DNA from: Paenibacillus sp. SC116 | GTDB lineage: Bacteria > Bacillota > Bacilli > Paenibacillales > Paenibacillaceae | Length of the DNA stretch: 64,000 bases | Direction: 5' to 3' | Assembly (NCBI RefSeq): GCF_024733555.1 | Contig: NZ_JANIOF010000002.1 | Location: forward strand, 1 to 64,000 | Part shown: in pieces, positions 20,999 through 29,554 of the stretch | Position numbering within the stretch: the stretch's first letter is position 1 | How the letters are laid out: each line of letters begins with the position of its first letter | Translations under genes and position numbers: made by a program | Notes under the pieces: model-generated | What the model saw: the letters and a program-made list of their open reading frames with translations, nothing else | What the model was told of the DNA's origin: nothing | Database searches by the model: none

Positions 20999-21014
20999 TG
21001 TTTCACGTGAAACA
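20999..21014. promoter_or_regulatory. parS centromere site, perfect palindrome
   Basis: TGTTTCACGTGAAACA is an exact 16-bp parS, the loading site for Spo0J/ParB. It lies in the 470-nt gene-free stretch upstream of noc (20820-21289), about 8.5 kb from oriC. The rest of that gap is AT-rich without other clear signals. Confidence 0.95.
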
Positions 21015-21289
21015 AAAGGATATTTGCAAGAAAAAGCAGGAATATATTCTCATAAAATCGAATTAGTATAAAGGTATAAATTTGTAACAAACGTTTAGAA
21101 GAGCGGCAATAATGTCTGCAAGTAGTTAAGGCTCTGAAGTAATAGAATAATGGTGAAAATCGATTCTTTATGAAAGGATATCGATTTCAGCAAAATACAC
21201 ATATAGTCCTATTTTGTAATAATGATAGAACAGAGAATATTTCTGTGTTTGTCTGGCATTACTATGAGGTTAGGTGGTAGAACATTAAG

Positions 21290-22105
21290 ATGAAAGAACA
21301 ACTGTCTCGGTTATTAGGGTTTGCGGATCGCCAGGCTCAAGATGAGGTGAAGATGCTTCCAATTGGAGACATTGCTATGAGTCCTTATCAACCGCGAACG
21401 GTGTTTGATGAAGAACGTATCGAAGAACTAGCACAGACGATTAAAACACATGGGGTCATTCAACCGATTGTTGTTCGTCCACGAGACGGAAAATATGAAA
21501 TTATTGCAGGGGAAAGACGCTATCGTGCAGTAGTTAAACTCGGTCACCCAACCATTCCTGCGATTATTCGTGAGTTCAATGATTCGCAGGCAGCTTCAAT
21601 TGCATTAATCGAGAACTTGCAACGAGAAGGACTAACTTCAATTGAAGAGGCAGTTGCGTATCAAAAGTTAATCGACTTGCATGATTTAACGCAGGAAAGC
21701 TTAGCGCAAAGATTAGGAAAAAGTCAGTCGACCATTGCAAACAAAATTCGTTTGTTACAGCTTCCTAATGGAGTGAAAGAAGCATTAATGGAACGGCGAA
21801 TATCCGAGCGACATGCGCGTGCGTTGTTAGGATTGGAGCCGGAAGAGCTTCAACTAAAGCTGCTTGAGGAAATTATTGCAAAAGAGTTGAATGTAAAACA
21901 GACGGAGGCGCGAGTCGCCTTTTATAAGCAGATTCATACACCGAAGAAATCGAAGCGTGTATCCTATACGAAAGATGTGCGATTAGCGCTCAATACGATT
22001 CGTCAATCGGTAGATATGATTTCTGGCTCTGGTATGGCTATTAAGACAGATGAACATGATCACGAGGATCATTATGAAATCGTCATCCGCATACCGAAGC
22101 GATAA
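21290..22105 (+). CDS. noc: Nucleoid occlusion protein Noc
   Basis: Noc is a ParB paralogue and CTP-dependent clamp that binds its own DNA sites and keeps FtsZ off the nucleoid. The ParB-type core is visible: [34 protein letters not shown], the CTP-binding [10 protein letters not shown], and [16 protein letters not shown] helix-turn-helix follows ([27 protein letters not shown]). The N-terminal [11 protein letters not shown] is like the amphipathic membrane-targeting helix of Noc, which distinguishes it from Spo0J. It lies just before soj-spo0J, the standard position. Confidence 0.93.
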   Translation: MKEQLSRLLGFADRQAQDEVKMLPIGDIAMSPYQPRTVFDEERIEELAQTIKTHGVIQPIVVRPRDGKYEIIAGERRYRAVVKLGHPTIPAIIREFNDSQAASIALIENLQREGLTSIEEAVAYQKLIDLHDLTQESLAQRLGKSQSTIANKIRLLQLPNGVKEALMERRISERHARALLGLEPEELQLKLLEEIIAKELNVKQTEARVAFYKQIHTPKKSKRVSYTKDVRLALNTIRQSVDMISGSGMAIKTDEHDHEDHYEIVIRIPKR

Positions 22106-22158
22106 TTTAACTTGCAGTTGGATTGGATAGCCCGCCATTCATCTTGTACGTATGGAGC

Positions 22159-22184
22159 AAAGCGGCACATGCCGCTTTTTTTAT
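22159..22184 (+). terminator. noc terminator
   Basis: AAGCGGC and GCCGCTT form a 7-bp stem with a 4-nt loop, followed by TTTTTT. It lies 54 nt past noc. Confidence 0.85.
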
Positions 22185-22351
22185 TTAACAGCATGATATA
22201 GTGGGTGGAGCAAGGAAGGATATTTACTTAATTTTGATTTAACTTATGGAATTAGTCTGGAGAGGCAAAGGGACAATACAGAATCTGCTTGTACAAATAT
22301 TTTGTTTAGCAGCTAGATGGTACGACAAGAAAGGGCATTGGGGTGAGAGGA

Positions 22352-23116
22352 ATGGCGGCTAAAATCATTGCCATTACCAACCAAAAAGGCGGAGTGGGGA
22401 AAACAACTACCACCGTCAACTTGGGTGCAGGGCTAGCGATATTAGGCAAAAGAGTGTTGCTTGTTGATATTGATCCGCAAGGTAATACAACAAGCGGTGT
22501 TGGTGTAAACAAAGCGGATGTAGCAAATTGTATTTATGATGTCATTATTAATGATGTTCATCCACAGGAAGCCATTCTAAAGACAAATGTTGAGGGTATG
22601 GATATACTACCGGCAACGATCCAACTAGCTGGGGCTGAGATAGAGCTCGTACCAACGATATCAAGGGAAGTTAGATTAAAAAAGTCACTTCAATTGGTAT
22701 CACATCAGTATGACTATATCTTGATTGATTGTCCTCCTTCCTTGGGGATTTTAACGATTAATTCCCTTACAGCAGCTCAGTCTGTCATCATCCCGATACA
22801 GTGTGAGTATTATGCGCTCGAAGGATTAAGTCAGCTTCTCAATACGGTTCGTCTCGTGCAGAAGCACTTGAATACAGCTCTTCAAATTGAAGGGGTATTG
22901 TTAACGATGTTGGATGCCCGTACCAATCTGGGTCTTCAAGTCATCGAGGAAGTTAAAAAATATTTCCAAACAAAAGTGTATCGAACCATCATCCCACGTA
23001 ATGTTCGTTTAAGTGAGGCGCCATCGCATGGTCAATCGATTATGACCTATGATTCAAGATCAAAAGGTGCGGAAGTATATTTGGAACTGGCGAAGGAAGT
23101 GATAACGTATGAGTAA
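22352..23116 (+). CDS. soj: Chromosome partitioning ATPase Soj/ParA
   Basis: Soj is a Walker-type ATPase that works with Spo0J in origin segregation and regulates DnaA. The deviant Walker A KGGVGKTT is at about residues 11-18, followed by LLVDIDPQGNTTSGVG. DCPPSLGILTINSL and the C-terminal block (IPRNVRLSEAPSHGQSI) match the family. The first possible start is a GTG at 22343; the ATG at 22352 (MAAKIIAITNQ) matches the family N-terminus better. Its stop overlaps the spo0J start by 8 nt, so the pair is translationally coupled. Confidence 0.96.
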   Translation: MAAKIIAITNQKGGVGKTTTTVNLGAGLAILGKRVLLVDIDPQGNTTSGVGVNKADVANCIYDVIINDVHPQEAILKTNVEGMDILPATIQLAGAEIELVPTISREVRLKKSLQLVSHQYDYILIDCPPSLGILTINSLTAAQSVIIPIQCEYYALEGLSQLLNTVRLVQKHLNTALQIEGVLLTMLDARTNLGLQVIEEVKKYFQTKVYRTIIPRNVRLSEAPSHGQSIMTYDSRSKGAEVYLELAKEVITYE

Positions 23117-23954
23117 ACGTTTAGGACGAGGGCTGGATGCGCTCATTCCATCGTTGGCGGTGCAGGAAGATGATCGAGTAATCGAGATAGCACTTCAGCA
23201 GCTCAGACCGAATCCCTATCAGCCTCGAAAGCACTTTGATGATCAGGCTATTCAAGAGCTAGCAGAGTCTATTCGTCAGCACGGCGTTATTCAACCTATT
23301 ATCGTACGTAGTGTATTAAAAGGATACGAAATTATCGCAGGTGAGAGGCGTTTCAGAGCTTCACAACTGCTTGGTTTAGAAAAGGTTCCAGCTGTTGTCC
23401 GTGCATTTACGGATGAGCAGACGATGGAAATAGCACTTATCGAGAACTTGCAGCGTGAAAACTTGAATGCTCTAGAATTGGCACAAGCGTACCATAACTT
23501 AATGGAACAGCTCTCATTAACACAAGAAGAGCTTTCCGTGAAGGTAGGCAAATCTCGTTCTCATATTGCTAACTTTTTGCGACTTCTTCAATTGCCAGAT
23601 GAAGTAAAGGAGTATGTTTCACGTGGAACACTAACGATGGGACATGCCCGAGCTTTGGCTGGCATTAAGGATACAGTTAAAATGATCCAATTGACGAAAT
23701 CTTCGATTAGTAATGAGTGGAGCGTACGTCAGCTTGAAGAAGCAATTCAAATGATGAATCGTAAGGGTAAATTACAGGACAAGAAAAAAATGGCAGCCAA
23801 GGATCCCTATTTAGATGAACTGGAAGAATCACTTCGTGAACGCTTCCGTACGACGGTAAAAATCAAGGCAAGCAAAAGTAAGGGCAAAATAGAGATTTCA
23901 TATTATAATCAACAGGATCTGGAACGCTTGTTAGAAATGTTAAATGCGTTATAG
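23109..23954 (+). CDS. spo0J: Chromosome partitioning protein Spo0J/ParB
   Basis: Spo0J binds parS, loads CTP and spreads as a clamp to recruit SMC. The N-terminus KRLGRGLDALIPSL is the Soj-interacting segment. The core shows NPYQPRKHFDDQAIQELAESIRQHGVIQPI, IIAGERRFRAS, IENLQRENLNALE, and the parS-reading helix-turn-helix LTQEELSVKVGKSRSHIANFLRLLQLP. The C-terminal dimerisation domain is present. It overlaps soj by 8 nt with GAAGGAAG as ribosome site. A parS sequence lies inside the gene, as in B. subtilis. Confidence 0.96.
   Translation: MSKRLGRGLDALIPSLAVQEDDRVIEIALQQLRPNPYQPRKHFDDQAIQELAESIRQHGVIQPIIVRSVLKGYEIIAGERRFRASQLLGLEKVPAVVRAFTDEQTMEIALIENLQRENLNALELAQAYHNLMEQLSLTQEELSVKVGKSRSHIANFLRLLQLPDEVKEYVSRGTLTMGHARALAGIKDTVKMIQLTKSSISNEWSVRQLEEAIQMMNRKGKLQDKKKMAAKDPYLDELEESLRERFRTTVKIKASKSKGKIEISYYNQQDLERLLEMLNAL
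23615..23630. promoter_or_regulatory. parS site inside spo0J
   Basis: TGTTTCACGTGGAACA differs from the parS consensus at a single base. It lies in the spo0J coding sequence at about residue 170, the same place as a known functional parS of B. subtilis. Codons there read VSRGT. Confidence 0.88.
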
Positions 23955-24011
23955 CTATTAGGGCTGAAGAGGCATATGTAGTTACAACGATGATACATGA
24001 GTAACATAAGC

Positions 24012-24070
24012 GATAGCACCTTTAATTGTTGCGTTTAGTTAGCAGCATATAAGGGATGCTATCTTTTTTT
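24012..24070 (+). terminator. soj-spo0J terminator
   Basis: GATAGCA (24012-24018) pairs with TGCTATC (24057-24063) across a long loop and is followed by TTTTTTT. It lies 58 nt after spo0J. The remaining sequence to the next gene (24071-24210) shows a GAGGGGGAG ribosome site and nothing else clear. Confidence 0.7.
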
Positions 24071-24210
24071 GCCAAATAAAATTCAAAATAGTTAAAACCC
24101 TGTCATCCAATTGGTTCAAACCTGTAATAAAGTAAGAGAGCATGTTATGGGGTAAGCGTAAATAGTAGATTTAACCATTCTAGTGAGGCTGTAGAGGGGG
24201 AGACTTATTC

Positions 24211-25380
24211 ATGTCACCACAGAACAGTATCGTATATCTTGATCATGCGGCTACTTCTTGGCCCAAGCCTAAATGTGTGCAGGAAGCCATGTGGAAGGCA
24301 ATGGAGGAAGAAGGAGCTAATCCAGGGCGTGGCGGGCATGTGATGGCAGTACAAGCAGGTAAGCGATTAATGCGGGCTCGGATGGCTATTGCTGAACTGT
24401 TCCATATCCAAAACCCTCTTGATATTGCTTTTACGTTAAATACTACGATGGCATTAAATATGGCGATTATGGGTGTACTGAATGCTGGCGATCATGTCAT
24501 TGCTACGTCAGTGGAGCATAATTCAGTGCGCAGGCCATTGGGATGGCTAAAGAAAGATAGAGGCATTTCGGTCACCTATATAGATACAGATATACACGGT
24601 AATTTGGATGTTAAGCAAGTTGAGGCTGCAATCACCAACAAAACAAAATTGCTTATTTGTAACCATAGTTCGAATCTGCTCGGTTCCATATTGCCAGTGA
24701 AGGAATTAGGTATGCTTGCCAAGCACCATGGGCTGTTATTTTTAGTTGATGCAGCTCAATCTGCTGGTGTTGTACCCATTGATGTTCAATCTATGGGAAT
24801 TGATATGCTTGCATTCCCTGGACATAAGGGATTGCTTGGTCCAACAGGTACTGGCGGGTTATTTATTCATCCCGAATTGGATATCAAGCCATTGTTATAT
24901 GGAGGGACTGGTAGTCACTCAGAGGAAGTGGAGCAACCTGAGACTAGACCGGATCGTTATGAAGCGGGAACACCAAATACGATCGGAATAGCAGGGCTAG
25001 AGGCGGGTATTCGCTTTATTATGAACCAAACGGTTAATAAGCTGTATGATCATGAATGGCAGTTAACTCAGCAGCTGATGAAGGATCTAATGGCAATACC
25101 GAGAGTGCGTGTGCTTGGACCGAAATTAGGGGAAGCAAGGACCGGAATTGTTGCTTTTCAAGTACATTCCCTGGATAGCTCAGAGCTAGCATTTCGTCTA
25201 GATCGGGAATTTGGTATCGCAGTACGGGCAGGATATCATTGTACACCACTTGCACATGCAACAGCAGGGACTATTGGCGAAGGTGCAGTACGGGCAAGCG
25301 TAGGCTGGGACACGACATTGGAAGATATCAGTAAATTAGCAGCGGCAGTAAAGCATTGTAGCGAAAGTTCGCAAAAGTAA
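24211..25380 (+). CDS. Class V aminotransferase, cysteine-desulfurase-like
   Basis: This PLP enzyme opens with VYLDHAATSWPKP, typical of the NifS/CsdA branch. The PLP lysine is K206 in FPGHKGLLGPTGTGG. The C-terminal loop VRAGYHCTPLAHATAGTIGEGAVRAS includes a Cys at the position used for persulfide formation in the EF2568-type desulfurase subfamily. Likely activity is removal of sulfur from cysteine, though a related lyase role cannot be excluded. The DUF3343 gene downstream, sometimes linked to Se/S handling, is suggestive. Length 389 aa is normal. No Fe-S scaffold gene is nearby. Confidence 0.85.
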   Translation: MSPQNSIVYLDHAATSWPKPKCVQEAMWKAMEEEGANPGRGGHVMAVQAGKRLMRARMAIAELFHIQNPLDIAFTLNTTMALNMAIMGVLNAGDHVIATSVEHNSVRRPLGWLKKDRGISVTYIDTDIHGNLDVKQVEAAITNKTKLLICNHSSNLLGSILPVKELGMLAKHHGLLFLVDAAQSAGVVPIDVQSMGIDMLAFPGHKGLLGPTGTGGLFIHPELDIKPLLYGGTGSHSEEVEQPETRPDRYEAGTPNTIGIAGLEAGIRFIMNQTVNKLYDHEWQLTQQLMKDLMAIPRVRVLGPKLGEARTGIVAFQVHSLDSSELAFRLDREFGIAVRAGYHCTPLAHATAGTIGEGAVRASVGWDTTLEDISKLAAAVKHCSESSQK

Positions 25381-25413
25381 ATGAATTGATTGAAGCAGGA
25401 GAGAGCGACGAAC

Positions 25414-25911
25414 ATGAGTATGGACATGACTAATGTAGGGCCGTGGTTGGTAATCGGTACGGCTGCAATAACGTTCCTTTTATTAATTATAATTATGATT
25501 CAAGGAAGCCAAATACGTAAACTGAAACGTCGCTTCCAAGCCGTTATGAGAGAATCAGGAGTGGATGATCTGGAGTCTTTGCTCGGACAGATGCAGGCTG
25601 AAATAGAGCGTCTACATGCACGGAATGAGGAACAGACAAGCAAGCTCCAACTGTTGAGTCAAAAAGTTAAGGCGCATGCAGGTCATGTGGGCATCGTGCG
25701 CTACAATGCGTTTGATCAAAGCGGAGGCGAGCTTAGTTTTTCCGCGGCTGTACTAGATGAACAAAGCAGTGGATTTATTTTAACTGGTATTCATAGCAGG
25801 GATCATTCTTATGTGTATGCAAAGCCAGTAGAAAGTGGTCAGTCCATGTACACTTTGTCTCCTGAAGAACAAAAAGCGATGGAACAGGCAATGAGCAAAC
25901 GTTCATCATAA
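25414..25911 (+). CDS. DUF4446 family membrane-anchored protein
   Basis: The protein starts with one transmembrane helix (WLVIGTAAITFLLLIIIMI), then a basic stop, a coiled-coil stretch (residues about 45-85), and the conserved DUF4446 domain with HVGIVRYNAFDQSGGELSFS and SYVYAKPVESGQS. The function of the family is unknown. The frame is open to a TTG at 25390, but AGGAGAGAG precedes the ATG at 25414 by 8 nt. It follows the class V aminotransferase by 33 nt, probably in one transcript. Confidence 0.85.
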   Translation: MSMDMTNVGPWLVIGTAAITFLLLIIIMIQGSQIRKLKRRFQAVMRESGVDDLESLLGQMQAEIERLHARNEEQTSKLQLLSQKVKAHAGHVGIVRYNAFDQSGGELSFSAAVLDEQSSGFILTGIHSRDHSYVYAKPVESGQSMYTLSPEEQKAMEQAMSKRSS

Positions 25912-25941
25912 TTTATTGTTATAAACAACGTAACAAATAAA

Positions 25942-26535
25942 TTAAGCTTCATAAGCGCGTACTGAATGAATAATGGCTTGATGCAAAGCATCGGCAATGA
26001 TATCAGCCATGTTCATCACAAGATGCAGTCGTGTATTTTGCAGCACAAAATACTCCATAAAGCCTCCGATGTTGACGATGCCGGTAAGATGCATGTCACC
26101 AACCGGGGGCAATTGTTTATTTACGCCTGCTCCAGGCTTAACAGGACCGGATTGAACTTGAATAAGGCCAACACTAGTACTTTGTCCTAAGCAGGCATCT
26201 ACGGCGATGACAAACGCATTAGGAAGCTGCTCATTCAATTGCTGAAGCTTTTGTTGGAGATTTACAGCATGGACAGGTTCTGCTAACGTCCCGTATAGAT
26301 GATAGGCATACGAGTCCAGACGCTCTAATCGGCTTCCGACGAGAGGCCCCAAGCAATCACCCGTGGAACGATCTGTCCCAATACATACAACAGCTACAGG
26401 TTGATGAAGTGCACGCATCTTGATATGCTCCATACAAGCATTAATGATAAGCGGAAACGATTCAGGCTGGTCATAAGGGAGCTTAACCATTGTTGGTTCA
26501 GATGAGGAAGGACGTTGAAAGAAAGGGTAGGACAT
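25942..26535 (-). CDS. yyaC: Spore protease YyaC (DUF1256, GPR-like peptidase)
   Basis: The core VVCIGTDRSTGDCLGPLVGSRL and FVIAVDACLGQSTSVGLIQV match the DUF1256/YyaC family, which shares its fold with hydrogenase maturation and GPR-type proteases. The Asp residues in GTDRSTGD and VDAC are the expected active or metal-binding sites. B. subtilis yyaC lies close to spo0J too and is expressed during sporulation. Here it is on the minus strand, convergent with the DUF4446 gene 30 nt away and divergent from DUF3343. The substrate is unproven. Confidence 0.88.
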   Translation of the reverse strand: MSYPFFQRPSSSEPTMVKLPYDQPESFPLIINACMEHIKMRALHQPVAVVCIGTDRSTGDCLGPLVGSRLERLDSYAYHLYGTLAEPVHAVNLQQKLQQLNEQLPNAFVIAVDACLGQSTSVGLIQVQSGPVKPGAGVNKQLPPVGDMHLTGIVNIGGFMEYFVLQNTRLHLVMNMADIIADALHQAIIHSVRAYEA

Positions 26536-26661
26536 ACGTTTCAGCCTCCGTTTCTATAAATAGATAGTAATCAGTATATGGAAGAAAAGGACGATTCATA
26601 CGTATGTACAAGTAGATTTTCTTTCGCTAGACGATAAAAGCAAATATGGAAGGGGATTGCC

Positions 26662-26931
26662 GTGACACAATCAGTTGAAGCCGAATGGCTTGTAATGGCG
26701 TTCGATTCTACACAGCAAGCGTTGCGAGCAGAAATGCTAATGGAATATATGGACATGGACATCGATACGTTCCCCACCCCGAAAGAAATTACAGCAGGTT
26801 GTGCCTTGTCGATTCGCTTTCCTTTTGCCATACTAGAAGAAGTACGAGTATTGTTAATAGAGCAACAGGTTGTTATTCGTGGTATTTTTAAGCCAGTGGA
26901 TGATGATTATGAATGTGTATGGAATGGATAG
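26662..26931 (+). CDS. DUF3343 family small protein
   Basis: This 89-aa protein matches DUF3343: EWLVMAFDSTQQALRAEMLM followed by DTFPTPKEITAGCALSIRFP with a conserved Cys in the AGCALS motif. Members have been described as putative Se/S carriers, which is unproven. The start is a GTG preceded by GGAAGGGG. Only 10 nt separate it from the MscS gene, whose GGAGGGA ribosome site overlaps this gene's end, so they form one operon with the DUF951 gene. Confidence 0.85.
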   Translation: MTQSVEAEWLVMAFDSTQQALRAEMLMEYMDMDIDTFPTPKEITAGCALSIRFPFAILEEVRVLLIEQQVVIRGIFKPVDDDYECVWNG

Positions 26932-26941
26932 GAGGGATACG

Positions 26942-27886
26942 ATGCTGAATAGCTATTTCGTAGCAGAGCCGGCGAATGTAGAGCCGGATATACAGCAGAC
27001 GTTTACCGTATTTGAACGGTGGAAAGATGATTTTGTGAATTGGGTTATGAACAGCCAGACATGGGAGGTTATGCTGGTAGCGTTAATCAAGATTGTGTTC
27101 ATTACGATCGCTACAAGGCTAGCAATCTTTGTTGTTCATCGTATGATCGATCATGCGATGAAGTCGAAGGGTCAGACTCGAATTAATGTGAATCCAAGAC
27201 GTCTATTTACAGTAGGTAAGCTGCTTAAAAATATGATTTCGCTCGTTATGAATTTTATTATGATTATGTTTATTTTGTCTGTGTTCAATGTCAACTTGGC
27301 ACCGCTATTGGCGGGGGCCGGGGTTATCGGCTTGGCAGTAGGTTTCGGGGCACAGAGTCTTGTTAAAGATGTTATGACAGGTTTCTTCATTATTTTCGAG
27401 GATCAATTCGCAGTAGGGGATGTGGTTATGATTAATCAATTCCAAGGTACTGTTGAAATGATAGGCCTTCGTTCGACGAGAATTCATAGTTGGACAGGTG
27501 AAGTTCACATTATTCCAAATGGTAACATTACTGAAGTAACGAACTTCTCTTTGAACAACTCGATTGCTGTCGTAGATGTTTCCATCGCGTATGAAGAAAA
27601 TATCGATAAAGCGACCGAAATTATGAAAGAAACGCTAGAAAAGATGCCTGAACAAAATACGAATTTGGTTAAAGTTCCTCAAGTTCTAGGCGTACAATCC
27701 CTTGCAGCTTCTGGAATTACAATACGCATCATCGCAGAATGTAAGCCATATACACAAGCAGTTGTATCACGCTTAATTAATCTTGAGGTGAAGAAGTCGC
27801 TGGATGAGCACGGTATCGAAATACCGTATCCTCGCATGGTTACTTATCATCGACAAGAACAAGGAGGACCTACGCATGGAGCGTAA
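26942..27886 (+). CDS. Small-conductance mechanosensitive channel, MscS family
   Basis: Three or so hydrophobic helices lie in the first 165 residues (VMLVALIKIVFITIATRL; LLKNMISLVMNFIMIMFILS; LLAGAGVIGLAVGFGAQSLVKDV). The last is the pore-lining TM3, with its Gly/Ala packing pattern. The cytoplasmic beta domain follows with FIIFEDQFAVGDVVMINQFQGTVEMIGLRSTRI. MscS channels release solutes on hypo-osmotic shock. The ATG at 26942 has GGAGGGA 4-5 nt upstream; the frame is open further into DUF3343. Its last codons overlap the DUF951 gene by 11 nt. Confidence 0.93.
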   Translation: MLNSYFVAEPANVEPDIQQTFTVFERWKDDFVNWVMNSQTWEVMLVALIKIVFITIATRLAIFVVHRMIDHAMKSKGQTRINVNPRRLFTVGKLLKNMISLVMNFIMIMFILSVFNVNLAPLLAGAGVIGLAVGFGAQSLVKDVMTGFFIIFEDQFAVGDVVMINQFQGTVEMIGLRSTRIHSWTGEVHIIPNGNITEVTNFSLNNSIAVVDVSIAYEENIDKATEIMKETLEKMPEQNTNLVKVPQVLGVQSLAASGITIRIIAECKPYTQAVVSRLINLEVKKSLDEHGIEIPYPRMVTYHRQEQGGPTHGA

Positions 27887-28088
27887 GGTATTTAACCTAG
27901 GCGATATCGTGCAAATGAAAAAGCAGCATCCTTGTGGAACAAATGAGATGGAGATTATTCGTATGGGGATGGACATTCGAATCAAGTGTGTTGGATGCAA
28001 GCATAGTGTGCTAATTCCGCGCGCGAAGTTTGAGAAAAGCATGAAAAAAGTACTTCGTTCCAATCCTGATGCTACAGCACATGAATAA
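27876..28088 (+). CDS. DUF951 family zinc-ribbon-like small protein
   Basis: The 70-aa product reads MERKVFNLGDIVQMKKQHPCGTNEMEI, then RIKCVGCKHSVLIPR. The three Cys (HPCG and CVGC) with the nearby His could bind zinc. DUF951 proteins are widespread next to the origin in Firmicutes, often before ychF; their function is unknown. AAGGAGG precedes the ATG and lies inside the end of the MscS gene. Confidence 0.92.
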   Translation: MERKVFNLGDIVQMKKQHPCGTNEMEIIRMGMDIRIKCVGCKHSVLIPRAKFEKSMKKVLRSNPDATAHE

Positions 28089-28105
28089 AATTTTGATCGT
28101 AACGC

Positions 28106-28133
28106 AGAAAAGCCCCTAATTAGGGGCTTTTCT
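28106..28133 (+). terminator. Terminator of the DUF3343-mscS-DUF951 unit
   Basis: AGAAAAGCCCCTAA and TTAGGGGCTTTTCT form a perfect palindrome whose right arm includes TTTT. It is 17 nt past the DUF951 stop. Confidence 0.8.
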
Positions 28134-28318
28134 ATATGTAGGCTAGCTAGTTATTCGTTATTAAATTATACAACTAATGAACATACATAATAGTTTTAAT
28201 ATATTTATATTACAATTACATAAATAATCCATTATAATAGGAACGTTATACTATTACTTTTGGACTATGGAGTACGATATCGAAACACTCCAGATATTAA
28301 GAAAAGGGGTATTGTAAA

Positions 28319-29161
28319 ATGAAAATGAAACAAAGAATGTTAGTGCTTGTAACAGCGATATCGCTAACTGTAGCAGCAGGGTCTTTGGCCTATGCTGACT
28401 CCCTCGTACGTAAAGTAACTGCTTACCAAAATGGAGAGATTAAACTAAGAGTTAATGGGGATATCATTAGTACTGGAAACACATCTCCATTGGTTTATAA
28501 CGGAAATACATATGTTCCTGCTATCTATTTGGCTAAGGCTCTAGGTGCATCAACAAAATGGGATGGAGATGCTAAGGAAGTAATTATTACTCAAGGGAGT
28601 GGCTCCACTGCAGGCGATGATTCAGCAGCATTACCTACTAAGGATAACTCTGATGATGTAAATACGGTTAAGCCTGAAAAGAATACAGGAGGGACTTCAA
28701 ACTCAACGTTCCCATCCTACCCAGTTAGTACAAGCGCAACAAAAATGTACGAAAATCATAAAGGGCAAGCTAAACATTTATTTACTTTGTACTCTAAGGC
28801 ATTAAGAACAGGCGATCTTACAGAAATTAAAAAGTTTTTCTTCGATAATATTAAGGATCATAACCCAGAATATAAGCTTAACGATGCTGAGTCTAATTTT
28901 AATTATGTAAAGAAAGATATTGAAGGTTTGCGTAAGGCGGTAGGTAAAGAAGTAGCTCAACAATTTGCTGATGACTTAGATAAAAAAATTAAAAGTTGGG
29001 ACCTAATGGATAGTTCTAAAGGTACTGCTTATGAATGGGGAGATATCTCCTTGAGATACAGTATCTTTATGGAATCTGAAGATTTTTACGAGGGTGTTCA
29101 TATAGATTTTAGTATGAAGAAAAGGGATGGTAACTGGGTTCTTACAAGAATAAGCATGTAG
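28319..29161 (+). CDS. Secreted protein with copper amine oxidase-like N-terminal domain
   Basis: A Sec signal peptide (KQRMLVLVTAISLTVAAGSLAYA) is followed by one CuAO-N1 stalk-type domain, residues about 38-100: KLRVNGDIISTGNTSPLVYNGNTYVPAIYLAKALGASTKWDG. Despite its name this domain is a non-catalytic surface module, very common in Paenibacillus. A Ser/Thr/Asp-rich linker (100-145) leads to a C-terminal region of about 130 residues with charged helices that I do not recognise. No catalytic motif is visible. AAAAGGGG precedes the ATG. It is flanked by terminators and appears to be a single-gene unit in an accessory pocket. Confidence 0.8.
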   Translation: MKMKQRMLVLVTAISLTVAAGSLAYADSLVRKVTAYQNGEIKLRVNGDIISTGNTSPLVYNGNTYVPAIYLAKALGASTKWDGDAKEVIITQGSGSTAGDDSAALPTKDNSDDVNTVKPEKNTGGTSNSTFPSYPVSTSATKMYENHKGQAKHLFTLYSKALRTGDLTEIKKFFFDNIKDHNPEYKLNDAESNFNYVKKDIEGLRKAVGKEVAQQFADDLDKKIKSWDLMDSSKGTAYEWGDISLRYSIFMESEDFYEGVHIDFSMKKRDGNWVLTRISM

Positions 29162-29200
29162 TATGTAAACTTTAAAAGTATTTCCACGATAACAAACGAG

Positions 29201-29252
29201 CTCTATTGCTAACAAATGCTATTGAATGATTTCGATTTTGTTAGCAATAGAG
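29201..29252. repeat. Perfect 16-bp inverted repeat
   Basis: CTCTATTGCTAACAAA (29201-29216) is exactly mirrored by TTTGTTAGCAATAGAG (29237-29252) around a 20-nt loop. It lies 39 nt after the CuAO-N gene but has no T tract on either side. It may form a strong RNA hairpin at the transcript end or be a remnant of a mobile element end. Confidence 0.75.
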
Positions 29253-29323
29253 TAGTTACGAATTATTCCATTTGGGAAACTGACTTTACATGATTATAAG
29301 TTGCGATGTGTATTTAGCAGTTG

Positions 29324-29352
29324 TTGCATCAGTATATTTGCTATGATATAAT
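29324..29352 (+). promoter_or_regulatory. tRNA-Ser promoter
   Basis: TTGCAT (29324-29329), a 17-nt spacer and a perfect TATAAT (29347-29352, with TG one base upstream in TATGATATAAT) lie 12 nt before the tRNA 5' end, as expected for a stable RNA gene. Confidence 0.8.
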
Positions 29353-29364
29353 CAACTATACTGT

Positions 29365-29455
29365 GGAAAGGTACCCAAGAGGCCCAAGGGGGTTGACTCG
29401 AAATCAACTAGGCGTCGCGAGGCGTGCGTGGGTTCGAATCCCACCCTTTCCGCCA
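29365..29455 (+). tRNA. tRNA-Ser(CGA)
   Basis: The 7-bp acceptor stem is GGAAAGG/CCTTTCC with G73 and an encoded CCA. The anticodon stem GTTGA/TCAAC encloses the loop CTCGAAA, giving anticodon CGA, which reads UCG. A long variable arm (AGGCGTCGCGAGGCGT region) marks it as a class II serine tRNA. The T arm GTGGG-TTCGAAT-CCCAC is canonical. Confidence 0.96.
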
Positions 29456-29471
29456 CTTATGTGTAAATGAT

Positions 29472-29507
29472 AGCTCCTAAGCGTATTACTCGCTTAGGAG
29501 CTTTTTG
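29472..29507 (+). terminator. tRNA-Ser terminator
   Basis: AGCTCCTAAGCG and CGCTTAGGAGCT form a perfect 12-bp stem with a 7-nt loop, followed by TTTT. It lies 17 nt after the tRNA. Confidence 0.92.
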
Positions 29508-29554
29508 GTTATATGGATTGGATATACTAAACTAAGTACATCTATGACGTTCTA

